DNA of 64,000 nt from Acidimicrobilacustris europaeus (GCA_965194515.1 OZ239146.1:2232001-2296000); one strand, 5' to 3'. Counted from the stretch's first letter, positions 50,641 to 59,845 are shown. Notes: generated from the sequence alone by a model not told the origin. Numbers and translations are program-made.

Positions 50641-51363
50641 TTAGAGACCGAGAGCGGCGGGAACCTCGGCGTGGTCGTCAATGACAACATCGCCTTCCGG
50701 TCCGTGATCAGGATCGTCGTCGGTCACACCTCGGTAGCGCAACGCCAACATTCCCATTCCCTTCGCGCCGGCAATATCGGTGCGACGAAGATCGCCGATA
50801 TGTGCTGCACGAGTTGGATCAATCCCCCCTAAGCCCGCGAGAGCATGATCGAAGATCGCGGCGTTTGGTTTGTACACGCCGACTTCATCAGAGAACGACC
50901 AATGATCAAAGAGCTGCAAGATGCCGTGACCCTCGAGGTAGTCACGCAGGACGGGTGACGGTGTGAGACCAACATCGCACACGATGCCGACGCGAAGTCC
51001 GGCATCTTTCAGCACTCGCAAGGTCGATTCCAAGTTGTCAGTGAGACTGAGTTGCATCTTGCTCGGCGCCGACAAGTACGCGTCAATGACGCGAATGCGC
51101 ACCTGCTCGTCGGTATGGCCAAGAACTTCGAGCACTGTTTCGGCGGCGTGAAGACCAGTGAATTGCTCGCCAAGTCCCCATGACGCGTCGAAGCGCTTCC
51201 AAGCCTCATCAAAAGACGCGTCAATCTCATCGTGCTCTGCTGGGAGTCCGTGTGATTCGAGGACCTCTACGATCGCAAGACGACGCTGCACACGGGTTGC
51301 GGCGGTATCGGCCCTAACGAGCGTGTCCCAGAAATCGAATGTGATCGCGTCGAACCGCGACAC
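50641..51363 (-). CDS. HAD family hydrolase
   Basis: 240 residues. Motif I ITFDFWDTLV with the catalytic Asp pair, a helical cap (about residues 25-110), VGIVCDVG for motif II, a conserved Lys in GVYKPN, and HIGDLRRTDIAGAKGMGM for motif III. Belongs to the subfamily of phosphoglycolate- and HAD-IA-type phosphatases; substrate unknown. GTG start, 5 bp after the malic enzyme stop, so it is probably the second gene of that unit. Confidence 0.87.
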   Translation of the reverse strand: MSRFDAITFDFWDTLVRADTAATRVQRRLAIVEVLESHGLPAEHDEIDASFDEAWKRFDASWGLGEQFTGLHAAETVLEVLGHTDEQVRIRVIDAYLSAPSKMQLSLTDNLESTLRVLKDAGLRVGIVCDVGLTPSPVLRDYLEGHGILQLFDHWSFSDEVGVYKPNAAIFDHALAGLGGIDPTRAAHIGDLRRTDIAGAKGMGMLALRYRGVTDDDPDHGPEGDVVIDDHAEVPAALGL

Positions 51364-51368
51364 GTTGT

Positions 51369-52775
51369 TCAGCGCTTTCGGATGACACCGTCGCGCACTG
51401 CAGCCTCAGCGGCGGCAGCAGCAACGAGCGGCGCAATGCGCTTATCGAACACCGAAGGAATGACGTGATCGGGAGCGAGATCTTCTGCGCTCACCGCGTT
51501 TGCAATGGCATACGCCGCAGCAACCTTCATGTTTTCGGTGATCTGCGTTGCGCCGGCGTCGAGTGCGCCACGGAAAATCCCGGGGAACGCAAGCACGTTG
51601 TTGATCTGATTCGGGAAATCGCTTCGGCCCGTTGCCATAACCGCAACACAGCCTTCGGCTTCTTCCGGACGGATCTCGGGGTCGGGATTCGCCATGGCGA
51701 ACACAATCGGATCCTTCGCCATGGTGAGAACGTCCTGGCGATTGATGAGGTTCGGCCCACTCACACCGATGAACACATCGGAGCCCGGCATGATGTCGGC
51801 CAAGGATCCCTTACGGCCTTCAGGGTTCGTGTTTTCAGCAAACCACTGCTTGGCAACGTTGAGGTTGCCGCGACCGTTGTACACCGCACCTTCGCGATCG
51901 ACACCGATGATGTTGCTAACACCGGCGTTCATGAGGATCTTCGAGATCGCAACACCGGCAGCACCGACGCCGGCGATGACGATGGTGAGGTCTTCCATCT
52001 TTTTGTTGACGATCTTGAGGGAATTCATAAGCGCAGCAAGCGTGACGACTGCGGTGCCGTGCTGATCATCGTGGAACACCGGAATGTCGAGAAGTTCCTT
52101 GAGGCGATCTTCGACCACGAAACACGCCGGAGCGGCAATGTCTTCAAGATTGATGCCACCAAATGAAGGAGCAATGTTCACAACGGTGCGGATGATTTCT
52201 TCCGGATCTTTCGTATCGAGACAGATCGGGAAACCATCGACGCCGGCGAACTCCTTGAACAGAAGCGCTTTGCCTTCCATGACGGGCATGGCGCCGTAAG
52301 GACCAATGTCGCCGAGACCAAGAACTGCGGTGCCGTCACTCACGATGGCAACGGTGTTCTTGCGAATGGTGAGTTCATGCGCGAGGTGCTGATCCTTTTC
52401 GATCGCGGTACAGACACGGGCAACACCCGGCGTGTACGCCATAGAAAGATCATCACGATCGTTAACAGCAATACGACTGACGACATCAATCTTGCCGCCG
52501 GCATGCAACGCGAACGTGCGGTCTTCCCACTCGAGAAGTTCGATATCGGAAAGGGCTCGAACAGCATCAAGCACTTGCTGTTGGTGCGCTTCGCTTGAGC
52601 AATTGACGACGACGTCTTCGTCGAGTGATTCCTTCTTGGCCTCGAATCCTTCGAGCGACCAAATATTTCCGCCTACCGAACCAATGGCGGTAGCGAGATG
52701 GCCCAGTGCCCCGGGTTCATTCCCGAGTCGGACGCGAAGACGGATGCTAAATGCGGCGGTAGTTGAGTCAGCCAT
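51369..52775 (-). CDS. NAD(P)-dependent malic enzyme with N-terminal ACT domain
   Basis: 468 residues. Converts malate to pyruvate and CO2. Residues 8-80 form an ACT domain (RLRVRLGNEPGALGHLATAI), which usually binds an amino acid or other small effector. The malic enzyme core follows: MAYTPGVARVC, GDIGPYGAMPVMEGKA, PICLDTKDPEEI, DDQHGTAVVTLAAL and the Rossmann motif IAGVGAAGVAI. The ATG is preceded by a TAGCGT box 9 nt away, so the leader is 2-3 nt at most. The ACT domain implies allosteric control; the effector is unknown. Confidence 0.93.
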   Translation of the reverse strand: MADSTTAAFSIRLRVRLGNEPGALGHLATAIGSVGGNIWSLEGFEAKKESLDEDVVVNCSSEAHQQQVLDAVRALSDIELLEWEDRTFALHAGGKIDVVSRIAVNDRDDLSMAYTPGVARVCTAIEKDQHLAHELTIRKNTVAIVSDGTAVLGLGDIGPYGAMPVMEGKALLFKEFAGVDGFPICLDTKDPEEIIRTVVNIAPSFGGINLEDIAAPACFVVEDRLKELLDIPVFHDDQHGTAVVTLAALMNSLKIVNKKMEDLTIVIAGVGAAGVAISKILMNAGVSNIIGVDREGAVYNGRGNLNVAKQWFAENTNPEGRKGSLADIMPGSDVFIGVSGPNLINRQDVLTMAKDPIVFAMANPDPEIRPEEAEGCVAVMATGRSDFPNQINNVLAFPGIFRGALDAGATQITENMKVAAAYAIANAVSAEDLAPDHVIPSVFDKRIAPLVAAAAAEAAVRDGVIRKR

Positions 52776-52784
52776 AGGGCCGAG

Positions 52785-52790
52785 ACGCTA
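52785..52790 (-). promoter_or_regulatory. -10 box of the malic enzyme gene
   Basis: TAGCGT on the minus strand, 9 nt before the ATG at 52775. Confidence 0.4.
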
Positions 52791-52855
52791 CCCGTCAGGC
52801 CTATGCCGTCCCCAAGTCGAGGTTCCGGCCCCCAAAGTTGCCCGATTTCGAACCG

Positions 52856-53413
52856 TCAAGCGCCTTCGTAAGGGAACCCAAGTTCGGGAGCAGTCACCAG
52901 TGCCCGGAACGCAAGGCCTTCGGCTTCGGCCATGGCCTGGCAGGTGCCGCCGCGATCAACCACGACCAGCACCATGACCGGTTCGGCCCCAAGTTCACGA
53001 GCAACATGCACCGCTTCCATTGGCGAGGTGCCACGGGTGACGGTGTCGTCGGTGATCACGCATTTATCGCCCGGTTCAAGTGGGCCGGCGAGCCGACCAG
53101 CAACTCCGTGGTCCTTGGCCTCTTTACGAATGGTGAAGGACTTGAGGGAGCGGCCACGAGTCGCAGCGACAGCGGCGATGCCGTAGGCCACCGGGTCAGC
53201 GCCCACCGTGAGGCCTCCGATCGCAGTGACATCGTCGGGGATGAGGTCGAGCGCGAGGTCGGCCATAAGTAGCAATCCGTCAGGTCGACACGCGGTCTGC
53301 TTCGAGTCGATGAACCATGAGCTTTTCTTGCCTGACTTCAGCGTGAAGTCACCGGTTCGAACTGAATAGCGAAGAAGGTGATCGATCAGTTGCTGCTTTG
53401 TCGCGTCACTCAT
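52856..53413 (-). CDS. pyrE: Orotate phosphoribosyltransferase
   Basis: 185 residues. Makes OMP from orotate and PRPP. Motifs: LKSGKKSSWFIDSKQTACRP, LTVGADPVAYGIAAVAA, FTIRKEAKDHG, and the PRPP-binding loop CVITDDTVTRGTSPMEAV. The only pyrimidine gene in the window; it lies just downstream of purM with 51 bp between, but has its own -10 box 7 nt before the ATG. Confidence 0.95.
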   Translation of the reverse strand: MSDATKQQLIDHLLRYSVRTGDFTLKSGKKSSWFIDSKQTACRPDGLLLMADLALDLIPDDVTAIGGLTVGADPVAYGIAAVAATRGRSLKSFTIRKEAKDHGVAGRLAGPLEPGDKCVITDDTVTRGTSPMEAVHVARELGAEPVMVLVVVDRGGTCQAMAEAEGLAFRALVTAPELGFPYEGA

Positions 53414-53420
53414 GATGAGG

Positions 53421-53426
53421 AACCTA
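53421..53426 (-). promoter_or_regulatory. -10 box of pyrE (leaderless)
   Basis: TAGGTT on the minus strand, 7 nt before the ATG at 53413. Confidence 0.5.
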
Positions 53427-53464
53427 CTGTTCCGCGGCCCGTGACGGGGGCGGTTTCGAAAGAG

Positions 53465-54514
53465 TCAGATGATGCGGACGATGCCATCGCCTTCGACGAT
53501 GCGGCCGATCACGGTGGCTCGATGTCCAGCAGTACGAGCAACATCGAGCGCCTTGAAGGAATCCGATTCCGGTACCACGACGACCATTCCGACGCCCATA
53601 TTGAACACGCGCGCCATTTCATCGTCAGCCACAGAACCCAAACGCTGGATTTCGTTGAAGATCGGCGGAACGTCCCAAGTGCCCCAAGTGACCTCGGCAG
53701 ATGTTCCGTGCGGAAGCACACGATTGAGATTGCCAGGAAGACCGCCACCGGTGATGTGGGCGACACCGCGGACATCGACTGCCTTCTGTAACGCAGCGAT
53801 TGCCGGCGAGAAGATCACTGAAGGAGCAAGTAGTTCATCGGCAAGCGAGTGATGCGCGCCTTCGTAGGCAGGACCATCGAGAGGGAGCTGCGCGCGCTCA
53901 AGAAGCACACGACGAGCCAATGAGAAACCGTTGGACCGGAGATTCTGTGAAGGAAGTCCGATGAGGACGTCGCCGGGCTTGATCGTTTCGCCAGTGATAA
54001 GAGCATCTCGATCGGCAATGCCCACCGCAAAGCCGACGAGATCAAACTCCCCCGCTTTCATTGCGCCGGGGTGTTCGGCCATCTCGCCGCCAACAAGTGC
54101 ACAGCCGGCTTGGCGACAACCGTCAGCCACACCTTCAACAAGTTGGTCGATGTGGTCGGGGTCGAGCCGACCTACGGCGATGTAATCAAGAAAGAACAAT
54201 GGCTCGGCGCCCTGGCAGACGAGATCGTCGACACACATCGCAACAAGATCGACACCGATTGTGGTGAAGCGGCCCGTTGCTTGAGCAACGAGGGCTTTCG
54301 TGCCGACACCGTCGGTTGAAGAAACAAGTACGGGTTTCTTGTAGCGAGCCAGATCAAGGGCGAAGAGTCCACCGAAGCCGCCAATGTCGCCAATGACTTC
54401 GGGTCGGAACGTCGAGCGAACGTGCGACTTAATGCGATCAACTGCTTCTTCGCCGGCATCGATGCTGACACCAGCACCCGCGTAGGTCTCGCCTTGGGTT
54501 ACGTCGTCAGCCAT
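53465..54514 (-). CDS. purM: Phosphoribosylformylglycinamidine cyclo-ligase (AIR synthetase)
   Basis: 349 residues. Closes the imidazole ring of the purine precursor, FGAM to AIR, with ATP. Motifs: TYAGAGVSIDAGEEAVDRIK, GGFGGLFALD, VSSTDGVGTKA, GVDLVAMCVDDLVCQGAEPL, GGEMAEHPG, AHITGGGLPGNLNR. The ATG at 54514 overlaps the purF stop by 8 bp; the frame to 54661 is antisense-like extension. Last of the purF-purM pair. Confidence 0.96.
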   Translation of the reverse strand: MADDVTQGETYAGAGVSIDAGEEAVDRIKSHVRSTFRPEVIGDIGGFGGLFALDLARYKKPVLVSSTDGVGTKALVAQATGRFTTIGVDLVAMCVDDLVCQGAEPLFFLDYIAVGRLDPDHIDQLVEGVADGCRQAGCALVGGEMAEHPGAMKAGEFDLVGFAVGIADRDALITGETIKPGDVLIGLPSQNLRSNGFSLARRVLLERAQLPLDGPAYEGAHHSLADELLAPSVIFSPAIAALQKAVDVRGVAHITGGGLPGNLNRVLPHGTSAEVTWGTWDVPPIFNEIQRLGSVADDEMARVFNMGVGMVVVVPESDSFKALDVARTAGHRATVIGRIVEGDGIVRII

Positions 54515-56063
54515 CGATCTCTTCCGATGAGGTGAAGGTAAATGCGTCCTGTGCCGGAAGCGTGGGCGCAACGTCGAGCGCCTCAGCGAGACCCGCCGTG
54601 CTGGTTGAAGCTTCCGATGGAAGTTCAAGAATGTGCTTGCCGAGTTCGGCGGGAATTTCAACGGGATAGTTGCCGGTCAAACAGGCATCGCAGAATCCTG
54701 CGCCAACTGCACCCGTGGCCGATACCAATCGATCGAGCGTGAGATAGGAAAGCGAATCGACATTGAGGTATTCGCGGATTTCGTCGACGCTCATATTTGC
54801 GGCGAGAAGTTCTCCGCGAGTGCCGGTATCCATGCCGTAGAAACACGGCCACTTATAGGGAGGTGACGACACACGCATGTGAATTTCGGCAGCGCCGGCT
54901 TCGCGCAGCATCGAGACCATGGCGCGAGTTGTGGTGCCACGAACGATGGAGTCATCGACTACGACGAGTCGGCGACCAGCAATGTTGTCGCGCAACGGAT
55001 TCAATTTCATGCGGACACCGAGGGCGCGCATTTCCTGATTCGGAGCAATGAAGGTGCGGCCGATGTAGCGGTTTTTCACAAGGCCTTGACCGAAGGGGAT
55101 TCCCGACTTGCGCGCGTACCCCTCGGCGGCGGGAATGCCCGATTCGGGGACACCCATCACCAAGTCCGCTTCAACTGGCGCTTGTTCGGCAAGTTGTTCG
55201 CCCATACGAACACGTGCTTGATGCACGCTTTGACCGTAGAGACGCGTGTCGGGACGAGCGAAGTAGACGAACTCAAACAAGCAGAGTTTCGGGTCGACCA
55301 GCGCCTGTTCAAAAACTCGAACGGCGCGGTAACCGGTGGCATCGATGACGATCATCTCGCCCGGTTCAAGTTCACGGACCAAATGCGCACCAACAACATC
55401 GAGTGCAGGGCTTTCCGATGCCAGCACCCAACCGTTATCGAGTTTGCCAAGACAAAGGGGACGGAACCCATTGGGGTCGCGCACACCGATGACATGACCT
55501 TCGTCCATCGCTACAACCGAGAACGCTCCCTTGAGGCGAGGAAGGATCGCCTGCATCGCGCGCTCAAGCGCTCGATGGTCGGAACTTTCGTCAGGGTTCT
55601 TCGCGAGTTCCGAGGCGAGGAGTTCCGCCATGACATCGCTGTCAGAACTAACCGTGCCTGGAAGCATTCCGAGTTCATCAGCAAGTTCTGCGGTGTTTAC
55701 GAGATTGCCGTTGTGCGCGATTGCAACAGTGTGCTCACCGACATTGCGATACACCGGCTGCGCGTTGTGCCACACGCTTGAACCGGTCGTGGAATAGCGG
55801 GTGTGTCCGATTGCGAGATGACCAGTGAGCGCAGCAAGTGTTCGATCATCGAACGCGTTCGACACAAGGCCAGTGTCTTTGACAACAGTGACAGTGGAAC
55901 CGTCGCTGACGGCCATGCCCGCAGCTTCCTGACCACGATGCTGCAACGCATACAAACCTAAATACGTGAGGTGTGACACCGCTTGTTCGGGTGCATACAC
56001 ACCGAAGACGCCACATGCTTCTTTCGGTGTGTCGTCATCAGGGTTCACGCAATCGGTTTCCAT
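54507..56063 (-). CDS. purF: Amidophosphoribosyltransferase
   Basis: 518 residues. First committed step of purine synthesis, PRPP plus glutamine to phosphoribosylamine. The catalytic N-terminal Cys follows a propeptide (KEA before CGVFGVYAPEQ, Cys17), so processing is expected. Glutaminase domain: GHTRYSTTG, AHNGNLVN. PRTase domain: VVDDSIVRGTTTRAM. Cysteines of the Fe-S type are seen in GFCDACLTG near the C-terminus and SSPPYKWPCFYGMD, matching the Bacillus-type enzyme. Starts 3 bp after the purL stop. Confidence 0.96.
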   Translation of the reverse strand: METDCVNPDDDTPKEACGVFGVYAPEQAVSHLTYLGLYALQHRGQEAAGMAVSDGSTVTVVKDTGLVSNAFDDRTLAALTGHLAIGHTRYSTTGSSVWHNAQPVYRNVGEHTVAIAHNGNLVNTAELADELGMLPGTVSSDSDVMAELLASELAKNPDESSDHRALERAMQAILPRLKGAFSVVAMDEGHVIGVRDPNGFRPLCLGKLDNGWVLASESPALDVVGAHLVRELEPGEMIVIDATGYRAVRVFEQALVDPKLCLFEFVYFARPDTRLYGQSVHQARVRMGEQLAEQAPVEADLVMGVPESGIPAAEGYARKSGIPFGQGLVKNRYIGRTFIAPNQEMRALGVRMKLNPLRDNIAGRRLVVVDDSIVRGTTTRAMVSMLREAGAAEIHMRVSSPPYKWPCFYGMDTGTRGELLAANMSVDEIREYLNVDSLSYLTLDRLVSATGAVGAGFCDACLTGNYPVEIPAELGKHILELPSEASTSTAGLAEALDVAPTLPAQDAFTFTSSEEIDG

Positions 56064-56066
56064 CTG

Positions 56067-58304
56067 TCAGTCCTGCGCCGTTCCGGCACCAAGAGCAGAC
56101 GGAATGTGATTGGTCCAGGCATCGACAACTTCGGAAAGCGGAAGATCAACAAGGCCCTTCACACTGAAACGATCGCCACCGGCAACACCGATCCGGGAAA
56201 TAGGAACGCCGGATTGTTCACAGATGTTTTCGACAATGCCCATCGATTCAGGATCGACGCACACCACAACACGCGATGGACCTTCAGCAAAAAGTTCAGC
56301 GGCATTCGCAACGCGGGCAACGGAGACACCGATGCCTGACTTCGCTGCCATCTCGGCAAGTGCAACACCGAGGCCACCACCGGAAACATCGTGAATGCCC
56401 GCAACGACATCGCCGATCACAAGTTGGCGAACAACATCGGCAACCTTCAGATGATGCGCGGGATCGAGAGTGGGAAGGGTTCCTCCGCGATGGCCACGAG
56501 CGCGCGCCCAACGAGAACCAGAAACTTCGGGCTGGGTGACACCGATGAGCATGAGACGGCCTTGCTCAACCAAGCCAACACCAGGCGGACGACGATCGAG
56601 TGAATCGATCACGCCGAGCATGCCCACAACCGGAGTTGGGTCGATGTCGGTGCCCTGAGATTCGTTATAAAGACTGACGTTTCCGCCGATAACTGGCGTA
56701 TCGAAGGCCACGCAGGCCTCGGACATTCCGTCGATTGCTTCGGACAACTGCCACATCACTTCGGGATGTTCAGGGTTGCCAAAGTTCAAACAATTCACGA
56801 CCGCAAGCGGGCGAGCGCCAACGCACGCAAGATTCAGCAATGATTCGGCGACGGTGAGTGCTGTGCCCTGGCGGGGATCGACCGCACACCAGCGATGGTT
56901 GCCATCGGTGGTGAGCGCAATGCCACGACCAGTGTCGGCTCCGGAGGTCGGGTGCTTCAAACGAAGCACCGCAGCATCGCCACCAGGACCTTCAACGGTG
57001 TTGAGGAACAACTGATGGTCGTACTGCGAGAACACCCAGCGCGCATCGGCGAGAAGTTCGAGTAATTCCGCTGCGGTGTCGACTGACTCCGGAGCAGGTT
57101 CGGTGCCCATCGTGCGAGTCGCAGCATCGAAGATTGCCGGCGCAGCGATCGGACGGTTGTAGAGCGGCGCATCTTCGTGCAGTGAAGCAGCGGGAATATC
57201 GCAAAGGATTTCGCCATCGAAACCGTCACGAATGCGGAGGCGACCGCCCTCGGGATGACCAGTTGCCGGGCCATCAGTGACATGACCGATGACTGAGGAA
57301 CGAACCTCCCAGCGCGCACAAATTTCGAGCACCTGGTCGAGATCTGCAGGCTCGACAATGGCGAGCATGCGTTCTTGGCTTTCCGAGGTCATGACCTCGA
57401 ACGGCTCCATGCCTGCTTCGCGGCGAGGAATGGCGTTGACGTCCACATCCATGCCCATGCCACCGCGGCTCGCGGTTTCGCTTGTGGCACACGCAAGACC
57501 TGCGCCACCGAGATCTTGAATACCCACAACGAGACCAGCGTCGAGAAGTTCGAGACACGCTTCGATGAGGCGCTTCTCTTCATAGGGATCGCCAACCTGC
57601 ACCGAAGGACGCTTTTCTGCATCGGTTTCTTCGTCGGAGAAACCGGCCGAAGCGAGAACGCTCACACCACCGATGCCGTCGCGACCGGTGCTGGAACCCA
57701 GCAATACCGCAAGGTTGCCGACACCAGTGGCCTGCCCGAGCACGAGGCGTTCAGTGGGTAGAACCCCGAGGCATAAAACATTGACGAGCGGATTACCCAT
57801 ATAGGTGGCATCGAAAACCGTTTCGCCACCGACAGTGGGAACACCTACTGAATTGCCATAACCCGAGACGCCGCTGATGACGCCTTCGGCAATCCATCGA
57901 CTACGAGGGTCATCGAGTGGACCAAAGCGCAATGGGTCCATGAGTGCAATCGGACGTGCGCCCATCGTGAAGATGTCGCGCAGAATGCCGCCAACCCCAG
58001 TTGCTGCACCTTGGTAGGGCTCAATTGCGGAGGGGTGATTATGCGATTCGATGCGGATCGCGGCAGCAATGCCATCGCCAACATCGACAACGCCGGCGTT
58101 TTCGCCAGGACCAACAAGCACCCACGGAGCTTCGGTGGGAAGGCGCTTGAGATGAACCCGAGACGACTTGTACGAGCAGTGCTCCGACCACATAACCGCA
58201 AACATTGCCAACTCGAGGTGGTTGGGGTCGCGGTTGAGGATCTTGCGGATGTCTTCGTATTCGGAGTCAGTCAGGCCGAGGGCACGGTGAATCGCGTCAT
58301 CCAT
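56067..58304 (-). CDS. purL: Phosphoribosylformylglycinamidine synthase II
   Basis: 745 residues, the small PurL form that needs PurQ and PurS (both encoded 0.6 kb upstream). Motifs: LAMFAVMWSEHCSYKSSR, GDGIAAAIRIESHNHPSAIE, GVGGILRDIFTMGARPIALM, VGVPTVGGE, QDLGGAGLACATSE, and a second PurM-like half with VNCLNFGNPEHPE and DVSGGGLGVALAEMA. The ATG at 58304 has a TAGCCT box 7 nt upstream. It is separated from purQ by an opposite-strand gene, so purL-purF-purM is one unit and purQ onwards another. Confidence 0.96.
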   Translation of the reverse strand: MDDAIHRALGLTDSEYEDIRKILNRDPNHLELAMFAVMWSEHCSYKSSRVHLKRLPTEAPWVLVGPGENAGVVDVGDGIAAAIRIESHNHPSAIEPYQGAATGVGGILRDIFTMGARPIALMDPLRFGPLDDPRSRWIAEGVISGVSGYGNSVGVPTVGGETVFDATYMGNPLVNVLCLGVLPTERLVLGQATGVGNLAVLLGSSTGRDGIGGVSVLASAGFSDEETDAEKRPSVQVGDPYEEKRLIEACLELLDAGLVVGIQDLGGAGLACATSETASRGGMGMDVDVNAIPRREAGMEPFEVMTSESQERMLAIVEPADLDQVLEICARWEVRSSVIGHVTDGPATGHPEGGRLRIRDGFDGEILCDIPAASLHEDAPLYNRPIAAPAIFDAATRTMGTEPAPESVDTAAELLELLADARWVFSQYDHQLFLNTVEGPGGDAAVLRLKHPTSGADTGRGIALTTDGNHRWCAVDPRQGTALTVAESLLNLACVGARPLAVVNCLNFGNPEHPEVMWQLSEAIDGMSEACVAFDTPVIGGNVSLYNESQGTDIDPTPVVGMLGVIDSLDRRPPGVGLVEQGRLMLIGVTQPEVSGSRWARARGHRGGTLPTLDPAHHLKVADVVRQLVIGDVVAGIHDVSGGGLGVALAEMAAKSGIGVSVARVANAAELFAEGPSRVVVCVDPESMGIVENICEQSGVPISRIGVAGGDRFSVKGLVDLPLSEVVDAWTNHIPSALGAGTAQD

Positions 58305-58311
58305 TAGGTGC

Positions 58312-58317
58312 AGGCTA
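58312..58317 (-). promoter_or_regulatory. -10 box of purL (leaderless)
   Basis: TAGCCT on the minus strand, 7 nt before the ATG at 58304. Confidence 0.5.
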
Positions 58318-58381
58318 GTGCGCCGGAACACCACAATTCGCCGGGTTTCGGCGTGACCGTTGTCGGTTTCGCACTGGTGTG

Positions 58382-58843
58382 ATGGACTCGACGCTCATGA
58401 GCGACCAGACCTCTGAACCTTCCGGGGACAAGCCGCGTATCGGTCTTCCCCCCGGCACGATGACACAGAGCCATAAAGACGCGCTCAAAGACGGTCGCGA
58501 GCGCGGGCAAATCGTGCGGCGTTACTTGAACGCCATTGAATCGGCGAAGCCCCGGCGAGGTCGACCAATCACGCCCGAGGGCCTACGCAAGAGCATTGAG
58601 AAAATCGATGCCAATCTCGCAACCGAGAAAGATCCGCTGCGCAAGCTGGATTTGGTGCAGTCAAAGATCAAAAAACAAAAAGATCTCGAGGAATTCGAAT
58701 CACCTATCGACATGGTGGCTCTTGAGAACGAATTCGTTCGCGTGGCCAAGGACTACAACGATTCGAAGGAACTCAGTCCTGAGGCCTGGCTCGAACTCGG
58801 TGTACCGCGTGACGTCTTACGACGCGCCGGAATCTTGAGCTGA
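58382..58843 (+). CDS. Conserved actinobacterial unknown with AT-hook-like motif
   Basis: 153 residues, highly charged. It resembles an uncharacterised protein family I recall from many actinobacteria. Seen: IGLPPGTMTQSHKDALKDGR, RYLNAIESAKPRRGRPITPE with an RGRP core like an AT-hook, a helical Lys/Glu-rich middle (LVQSKIKKQKDLEEFE, possible coiled coil) and a C-terminal AWLELGVPRDVLRRAGI. A DNA or RNA contact is possible but unproven. It lies alone on the plus strand inside the purine cluster. Start uncertain: ATG 58382 or ATG 58397. Confidence 0.75.
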   Translation: MDSTLMSDQTSEPSGDKPRIGLPPGTMTQSHKDALKDGRERGQIVRRYLNAIESAKPRRGRPITPEGLRKSIEKIDANLATEKDPLRKLDLVQSKIKKQKDLEEFESPIDMVALENEFVRVAKDYNDSKELSPEAWLELGVPRDVLRRAGILS

Positions 58844-58867
58844 CGCAGTTCGTTCAGGCGCTGTCGT

Positions 58868-59527
58868 TCAGACAGACAACAACGAACGAAGCAACGGCAA
58901 TCCGTCGGTGCTTCCAAGCAGTTCGCTCGTCGAGCGTTCCGGGTGTGGCATAAGCCCAACGACGTTGCGACCCTCGTTGCACACGCCCGCAATGTCATCG
59001 ACAGAACCATTGGGGTTCACGACATAACGCAACACGATGCGATCTTCATCGCGAAGTTGCGCCAGCGTTTCTGCATCGCAGGTGTAATTGCCTTCGAAGT
59101 GATTGATCGGGATGCTCAACACTGCGCCTTTGTCGGCGGCACGAGTGAGTACCGAGTTTGTGGTCTCAACCCGCAACTGTGCAGGTGCACAAACAAACTT
59201 CAGACCAGCGTTCTTTTGCAATGCACCGGGAAGAAGCCCGGCTTCGGTAAGCACCTGAAAACCGTTACAAATACCAACAACCGGGCCGCCAGCAGCAGCG
59301 AACTCAGCGACTGCGGACATCACTGGTGAGAAACGCGCAATGGCGCCGGGACGTAAGTAATCGCCATGAGCGAAACCACCGGGAACGATGACGGCATCGA
59401 CACCATTCACTGTTGCATCGCCATGCCACAAAAGTTCAGGCTCGCCACCAACGAGGCGCATGGCCTCGAGCATGTCCTGCTCACAGTTCGAACCGGGGAA
59501 GACGACGACCCCGACGCGTGAACTCAC
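58868..59527 (-). CDS. purQ: Phosphoribosylformylglycinamidine synthase, glutaminase subunit
   Basis: 219-residue class I amidotransferase that feeds ammonia to PurL. VGVVVFPGSNCEQDMLEA at the N-terminus, nucleophile Cys in VVGICNGFQVL, and the His/Glu pair in VVGLMPHPERS near the C-terminus. The GTG start overlaps the purS stop as GTGA. Stop lies 24 bp from the convergent unknown gene. Confidence 0.96.
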   Translation of the reverse strand: MSSRVGVVVFPGSNCEQDMLEAMRLVGGEPELLWHGDATVNGVDAVIVPGGFAHGDYLRPGAIARFSPVMSAVAEFAAAGGPVVGICNGFQVLTEAGLLPGALQKNAGLKFVCAPAQLRVETTNSVLTRAADKGAVLSIPINHFEGNYTCDAETLAQLRDEDRIVLRYVVNPNGSVDDIAGVCNEGRNVVGLMPHPERSTSELLGSTDGLPLLRSLLSV

Positions 59528-59787
59528 GATGCGACGCCAGCTGGTTCGAGTTCAACAATCGCGTCTTCGATGACGGGATTGGTAAGGAACCGACGACAGA
59601 GATCTTCCGCTTCGGCGCGAGCCGACGCTTCATCGGCTGCATCGATTTCGAAGCGAATGCTCTTGCCGACACGCACGCCACTCACACCTGCAAAACCCAG
59701 CGTGGGCATCGCTCGTTCGATGGTGGAACCTTGGGGATCAGCGATCCCAGGTCGAAGACGGACTTCGACGTGCACCGAGAAGATCAT
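59524..59787 (-). CDS. purS: Phosphoribosylformylglycinamidine synthase subunit PurS
   Basis: 87 residues. Small bridging subunit of the PurLQS complex. FSVHVEVRLRPGIADPQGST and TLGFAGVSGVRVGKSIRFEI match the family. The ATG at 59787 gives the normal size; a frame open to 59976 overlaps purC and is rejected. 58 bp separate it from purC. Confidence 0.93.
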   Translation of the reverse strand: MIFSVHVEVRLRPGIADPQGSTIERAMPTLGFAGVSGVRVGKSIRFEIDAADEASARAEAEDLCRRFLTNPVIEDAIVELEPAGVAS

Positions 59788-59845
59788 GCGCCCATGTTCG
59801 CACATCGACGCGCGTATGCGATGCAGATCTGCATTCGGTCGATCG

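Noticed and set aside
54515..54661. N-terminal extension of PurM
   Set aside because: Lies within the purF coding region in another frame and is Arg/His-rich; ATG 54514 gives the normal length.
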